Below, one piece after another: positions 60,243-64,000 of a DNA stretch of 64,000 bases. A program made the position numbers and the translations under genes. The notes beneath the pieces are model-generated. The model did no database searches, was not told where the DNA came from, and worked only from the letters and a program-made list of their open reading frames with translations. This DNA comes from CAVVEQ01 sp963802095 (GTDB lineage Bacteria; Chloroflexota; Anaerolineae; Anaerolineales; Anaerolineaceae), in assembly GCA_963802095.1 (NCBI GenBank), contig CAWDHI010000001.1, positions 62,001 to 126,000 of the forward strand. The letters run 5' to 3'. Position 1 is the first letter of the stretch. Every line of letters begins with the position of its first letter.

Positions 60243-61307
60243 TTGGCATACACACCCGGCATAGATGTTTCCCGCTACCAGGGCGAGATCGACTGGAAAA
60301 AAGTGGCGGCCGCAGGGTATAAATTTGCCGCCATCCGGGCGACGGTGGGAGATTTCTACACCGATCCCCGTTTTTATTCCAACTGGACAAACGCCAAGAA
60401 AGCTGGCTTCCTGGTGGTAGCTTACCATGTAGTGGTGCCGAAAAACTATGGGGATAAGCAGATCCACCGTTATATGGATGTCCTGGATGGCAGGGAGAAC
60501 GATCTGCCTGTGGTCCTGGATATTGAACGCCACGATAACATGTCCGAAGCGGCCATCACGCATTGCATCAAAGATTGCATCGCCGATGTGATTCTACATT
60601 TCAAACGTAAACCCCTGATCTACACCGCGCGGTGGTTTTGGAAGGAACATGTGCTGCCCTCCTCCGATTGGGCCAAGTATGATCTTTGGGTCGCCAGTTA
60701 CACTACCGGTGCGCCTATCATGCCGCCTGGTTGGACAACCTGGAAGATATGGCAATATTCCGGCTCGGGAAAAGTACCCGGGATCTCTGGTGATTGTGAT
60801 CTAAACTGGTTCCGAGGTACTTACGCAGAGCTTATTTCCTATGCCGGGCATAAACCAACTCCCCCGGAGGAGCCAACCGGGATGAAGGCGAAGGTGCTCC
60901 GGGAGACGCTGAACGTCCGCTCCGGACCGGGAATTGATAACAAGATCGTCAGCACCCTGAAAAAAGATGCTCAGGTATATTTCACCAATGTCGGCGGAAA
61001 GGACGTTTGGGTGCAGAGCGCACCAGGGAAGTGGTCTGCCCAGTTTTACGGCGGGCTGAAATACTTGGAGATCCTGCCGGTGGAAAAGGGCAGCCAGGTG
61101 ATCAAAGCCAAGGTGCTTGTGGATGTCCTCAATATCCGCACGGGGCCAGCGATCACCTATCCAATTTCAGGCACGTTAAAGAAGGGGGATACGATCACGC
61201 TGACGGACGTTTCTGGAAAGGACGCCTGGGTGCAGATAAACCTTGGCCAGTGGGTTGCACACACGACTGGTGGGATAATTTACCTGGATGTATACCCCTG
61301 GAAGTAG
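60243..61307 (+). CDS. GH25 lysozyme with two SH3 domains
   Basis: GH25 enzymes cut the MurNAc-GlcNAc bond. Residues 5-205 form the barrel. Asp8 is in GIDVSRYQGEIDW and Asp93/Glu95 are in VVLDIERHD. Tyr/Trp text such as WKIWQYSG and GDCDLNWF ends the domain. Two bacterial SH3 repeats (about 218-275 and 285-350) each have LNVRSGPG- or LNIRTGPA-type text. TTG at 60243 with AGGAG 7 bases ahead is the best start, as the nearby ATG is out of frame. No signal peptide is seen. Confidence 0.92.
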   Translation: MAYTPGIDVSRYQGEIDWKKVAAAGYKFAAIRATVGDFYTDPRFYSNWTNAKKAGFLVVAYHVVVPKNYGDKQIHRYMDVLDGRENDLPVVLDIERHDNMSEAAITHCIKDCIADVILHFKRKPLIYTARWFWKEHVLPSSDWAKYDLWVASYTTGAPIMPPGWTTWKIWQYSGSGKVPGISGDCDLNWFRGTYAELISYAGHKPTPPEEPTGMKAKVLRETLNVRSGPGIDNKIVSTLKKDAQVYFTNVGGKDVWVQSAPGKWSAQFYGGLKYLEILPVEKGSQVIKAKVLVDVLNIRTGPAITYPISGTLKKGDTITLTDVSGKDAWVQINLGQWVAHTTGGIIYLDVYPWK

Positions 61308-61322
61308 AAGTGTATGTATTCT

Positions 61323-61353
61323 AGGAGGAGCCGAAAAAGCTCCTCCTTTTTTT
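61323..61353 (+). terminator. Terminator of the lysozyme gene
   Basis: AGGAGGAGC (61323-61331) pairs with GCTCCTCCT (61339-61347), and seven T follow. Strong intrinsic terminator. Confidence 0.9.
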
Positions 61354-61664
61354 ATCTTGGATTCACTTGTATGACAAATAAGTGATGGATATCGCATGCA
61401 AATATGTGGATTATTATTGTGCTGGTTTTTTGGATGTGCTATGATGGGGTGGCTGGAGAACCTCAATTACAATTACCAGGTTATCCAGATTGAATGGATT
61501 ATTACCTAAAATAGAAAAAACGATGGAGGTGCGAAAACCCAAAGAATCCCTTTTCCCTGATATTTTCCAGAAGAGTATGTTAGTTCGAAAAATCGATGAT
61601 TTTTTTTGTGCCCATTTCACACATTTTGACCGAAATGGAGATTACAGATAAAACAGGATTTCTT
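61354..61664 (+). promoter_or_regulatory. Promoter and long leader of the molybdenum hydroxylase operon
   Basis: TTGTGC (61417-61422), a 17-base spacer and TATGAT (61440-61445) form a promoter. The next gene starts at 61665, so a leader of about 210 bases would precede it. I see no protein frame in it. It is more A+T-rich than the genes on either side and could hold an RNA control element, but no known riboswitch motif was recognised. Confidence 0.5.
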
Positions 61665-62558
61665 ATGAACAATTCCCATCCTGCACTCCCGGAATTTGAG
61701 TATCTGACCCCCGCCTCTTTGATGGAAGCCAGCCAATTTCTCGCAGGCCATCCTTCAGACGCACGTGCGTTCATGGGTGGCACTGATTGTTTCGTTCGTA
61801 TGCGGGACGGCCTATTACCCATGAAGACCATGGTGGATGTCAAACCCCTGGATGGCATGAAAGATATTAAATTCGATCCTGCCAAAGGCTTGACCATCGG
61901 CGCTGCAGTATCTATGAATTCAGTTGCAAAACATCCAGATATTCGTAAGAATTATCCCTTGCTGGCACAGGCTGCAGAGACTGTGGCAAGCTACCAGCTT
62001 CGCTCCCGGGCTACCATTTGCGGAAATATCTGCAATGCTTCTCCTGCTGGAGATACGATCGGAGCTTCCCTGGTCATGAATGGCGTTCTGATCGTTCATG
62101 GCGTGGGCGGCTTCCGGCAGGAATCGATTTCAAAATTCTTTCTCGGACCGGGAAAAACTGTTCTGATACCAGGTGATATTGTTTCTGCCATCAATTTCCC
62201 GATCCTTCCTGCGAAATCTGCTGGGAAATACCGCAAACTCGGTCGCAATACCTTGAGCGATCTTTCAATCGTGGGTGTGACGGTTTTCGGGTATCCGGAT
62301 ACGAGTACAGCATCTGGTTTTCGATTCAAGCTGGCGCTCGCTTCGGTTGCCCCTGTGCCCTTCGTCCCGGTTAAAGCCGAGGAGATTCTTGCAGGTAAAT
62401 CGATCTCTTCAGAATCCATCCTTTCAGCCGCTGAAGCAGCCATGGATTCTGTAACACCCATTGATGACATTCGTGGTTCCGCCAGGTATCGAAAACTCAT
62501 GGTGCGGAACCTTGTGAATGAAACCGTGACTGAAGTATGGAAACAACTCACCCGGTAA
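61665..62558 (+). CDS. Molybdenum hydroxylase FAD subunit
   Basis: The 297-residue protein is the FAD subunit (CoxM/XdhB type). It has the flavin-binding text FMGGTDCFVRMRDG and QLRSRATICGNICNASPAGD near residues 113-132, and ends with YRKLMVRNLVNETVTEVW. It passes electrons from the iron-sulfur subunit to FAD. I chose ATG 61665 with AGGAT upstream; ATG 61635 is also open. It is the first of three hydroxylase genes. Confidence 0.9.
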   Translation: MNNSHPALPEFEYLTPASLMEASQFLAGHPSDARAFMGGTDCFVRMRDGLLPMKTMVDVKPLDGMKDIKFDPAKGLTIGAAVSMNSVAKHPDIRKNYPLLAQAAETVASYQLRSRATICGNICNASPAGDTIGASLVMNGVLIVHGVGGFRQESISKFFLGPGKTVLIPGDIVSAINFPILPAKSAGKYRKLGRNTLSDLSIVGVTVFGYPDTSTASGFRFKLALASVAPVPFVPVKAEEILAGKSISSESILSAAEAAMDSVTPIDDIRGSARYRKLMVRNLVNETVTEVWKQLTR

Positions 62559-62602
62559 GACAATATTAATAACCGATCCTTGAACTGATTTTGGAGGAAT
62601 TC

Positions 62603-63076
62603 ATGGCATATCACCGAATTGTACTAACTGTAAATGGAACCAAGGAGCAGGTGGATGTTCCCTCGAACATGACCCTGTTGCGGATGATAAGAGAGAAACT
62701 GGCACTCACCGGTACCAAGAACGGCTGCGCTGCCGGGGAATGCGGTGCCTGCACAGTCATGATGAACGGAGAACCGGTAAATAGCTGCATGGTGCTGGCC
62801 GCGGAATGCGATGGGGCTGAGATCGTTACTGTGGAAGGACTTGCCACTGACCGTCAATTGGATCCCATTCAGACGATGATGATGGAAACCGGCGGTGTTC
62901 AATGTGGTTTCTGCACCCCCGGCATCCTGATCACCGCCCGGGCACTTTTGGACCGGAACCCGAACCCCACCGAGTCTGAGATTCGTGAGGCGTTGGTGGG
63001 CAACCTGTGCCGCTGCACGGGTTATTTCCGGATCATCGACGCGGTCAAAAAAGCCGCGCACGCGGAAGCGAGGTAA
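62603..63076 (+). CDS. Molybdenum hydroxylase 2Fe-2S subunit
   Basis: The 157-residue protein has a plant-type 2Fe-2S cluster (GCAAGECGACTVMMNGEPVNSC) and a helical second cluster with GGVQCGFCTPGILI and GNLCRCTGYFRIIDA. This is the CoxS/XdhC-type electron-transfer subunit. ATG at 62603 has GGAGG upstream. It overlaps nothing and follows the FAD subunit by 44 bases. Confidence 0.95.
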   Translation: MAYHRIVLTVNGTKEQVDVPSNMTLLRMIREKLALTGTKNGCAAGECGACTVMMNGEPVNSCMVLAAECDGAEIVTVEGLATDRQLDPIQTMMMETGGVQCGFCTPGILITARALLDRNPNPTESEIREALVGNLCRCTGYFRIIDAVKKAAHAEAR

Positions 63077-63078
63077 AC

Positions 63079-64000
63079 ATGGTAACCAAGACTTCTGACA
63101 ACCCTATTGCCCCCGTTGGTGAAAGCGTCACCCGCCTGGATGCGCGCGCCAAGGTTACCGGCAGCGCGACCTACGCGGACGACTTCCAGTTCGGCCCGAA
63201 CCTTCTGCACGCGCGGGCGGTACGCAGCCCGCACCCGATGGCGCTGATCAAAAAGGTGGATACCAGCGAAGCCGAAGCCATGCCTGGCGTGAAAGGCATC
63301 GTCACCGGCAAAGATTTCGACGGCATGCTTGGCCTTTACCTGACGGACCGCTACATTCTCTGCCGCGACCGCGTTCGATATGTGGGGGATGCGTTGGCGG
63401 TGGTGGCTGCGGAGACGGTTGAGATCGCTGAAGAAGCAGTGAAGAAGATCAAAGTGGAATACGAAGTACTCCCGCCAGTGCTTGATCCAGAAGAAGGGAT
63501 CAAACCTGGTGCCACGGTAGTTCACCCGGACCTGGGCAACTATGCCTACCCGAATTTCATCTTCCCCGAAGCGGGAACGAATATTGCCAACCGCTTTAAA
63601 GTCCGGAAGGGCGATGTGGATGAAGGCTTTAAAAAATGCGCTGCCATCGTGGAACGAAAATACAAGGTGCCGCATATCCAGCACGTTCCCATCGAGCCGC
63701 ATGTCTCGGTGGCAAAATGGGATGAAGATGGGCATATCACCCTCTGGACCAGCTCGCAGTCACCTTTCGCGCAACGCAACTTGATCGCCAAAGCGCTGCA
63801 TGTTTCCCAGGGTTCTGTGGAAGTGATCGCCCCGTACGTTGGCGGTGGTTTCGGAGCCAAAGCAGGCGTCAGTATGGAATCTCTGGCGGTGGTGGTTTCC
63901 AGCAAGACCAAGGGCCGTCCCGTGAAACTGGTGCTGACCCGCGAGGAGGAATTCCACGCAGCGTTCTGCCGTCAAGGCCTTGTTGCCCATTACAAGATGG
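63079..64000 (+). CDS. Molybdenum hydroxylase large subunit, 5' part
   Basis: The frame starts with ATG two bases after the 2Fe-2S gene and runs off the window after 307 residues. It has VGESVTRLDARAKVTGSATY, DRVRYVGDALAVVAAET and the molybdopterin-contact text PYVGGGFGAKAGVSME. The substrate-determining part and C-terminus are beyond the end, so xanthine, aldehyde or CO-type cannot be told. No CSFR-like CO dehydrogenase loop is seen in the visible part. The FAD-FeS-Mo order differs from the CO dehydrogenase MSL naming only in name. Confidence 0.93.
   Translation, partial: MVTKTSDNPIAPVGESVTRLDARAKVTGSATYADDFQFGPNLLHARAVRSPHPMALIKKVDTSEAEAMPGVKGIVTGKDFDGMLGLYLTDRYILCRDRVRYVGDALAVVAAETVEIAEEAVKKIKVEYEVLPPVLDPEEGIKPGATVVHPDLGNYAYPNFIFPEAGTNIANRFKVRKGDVDEGFKKCAAIVERKYKVPHIQHVPIEPHVSVAKWDEDGHITLWTSSQSPFAQRNLIAKALHVSQGSVEVIAPYVGGGFGAKAGVSMESLAVVVSSKTKGRPVKLVLTREEEFHAAFCRQGLVAHYKM

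Noticed and set aside
1..64000. CRISPR arrays, tRNA or rRNA genes, insertion sequences
   Set aside because: No regular repeats, no cloverleaf-like stretch and no transposase text were found by reading. A tRNA search program could still find a weak candidate.

Overview
The window reads as a bacterial chromosome segment of moderate to high GC, most likely from an anaerobic member of the Chloroflexota (class Anaerolineae). This is an inference from gene content. It shows a long S10-spc-alpha ribosomal operon running into truA, L13 and S9; a DHH-CBS-CCA nucleotidyltransferase fusion; an EF-G-like second factor; a TatD-less proS-LOG neighbourhood; and membrane protein families common in that phylum. 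No taxonomic marker was searched, so the class assignment is tentative.

Region 1 (1-17,000, plus strand): the 3' end of rpsJ, then rplC to rplO, secY, adk, map, rpmJ, rpsM, rpsK, rpsD, rpoA, rplQ, truA, rplM and rpsI. Genes are tightly packed and several overlap by 4 to 8 bases. infA is absent from its usual place between map and rpmJ. A terminator-like hairpin lies in the unusually long rpsJ-rplC gap. Zinc-binding forms of S14, L36 and S4 are used, and L24 carries a C-terminal zinc ribbon.

Region 2 (17,000-28,100): mazG converges on a tryptophanase gene. After these come two membrane or envelope proteins of unknown role, and a promoter-atpI-atpB-atpE-atpFH set that stops at a strong terminator with no alpha, gamma, beta or epsilon genes. 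Next is a murE-like gene broken by two one-base insertions, then a DUF1254/DUF1214 gene bracketed by a second, decayed copy of the murE 3' end. A small membrane protein and a flavodoxin follow.

Region 3 (28,100-43,000): mainly minus-strand housekeeping genes. They are pnp, rpsO, proS, a LOG-family protein, a DUF2029-type membrane glycosyltransferase, an EF-G-like GTPase, a GNAT acetyltransferase and the DHH-CBS-CCA fusion. Plus-strand moeB-rhodanese and PIG-L deacetylase genes follow.

Region 4 (43,000-57,900, minus strand): a thioredoxin fused to a DUF2892 membrane tail beside a stand-alone DUF2892 protein. Next is a unit of two overlapping thymidylate-kinase-like genes plus a CHAD protein, downstream of phoU and pstB, which points to phosphate or polyphosphate handling. 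Then come a polysaccharide set (glycosyltransferase, heparinase-like protein, dehydrogenase/MocA fusion), a C45-type acyltransferase/peptidase, an overlapping ECF sigma / anti-sigma / polymer-forming membrane protein operon, and a deoxynucleoside kinase.

Region 5 (57,900-64,000): a flippase-like LPG-synthase-type membrane protein, a DUF3592 protein, a lipoprotein, a GH25 lysozyme with two SH3 domains, and a three-gene molybdenum hydroxylase operon (FAD, 2Fe-2S and Mo subunits) that runs off the end of the window.

A recurring theme is a -10 box sitting 6 to 9 bases before a start codon that has no Shine-Dalgarno sequence. This suggests that several genes here are translated from leaderless transcripts.
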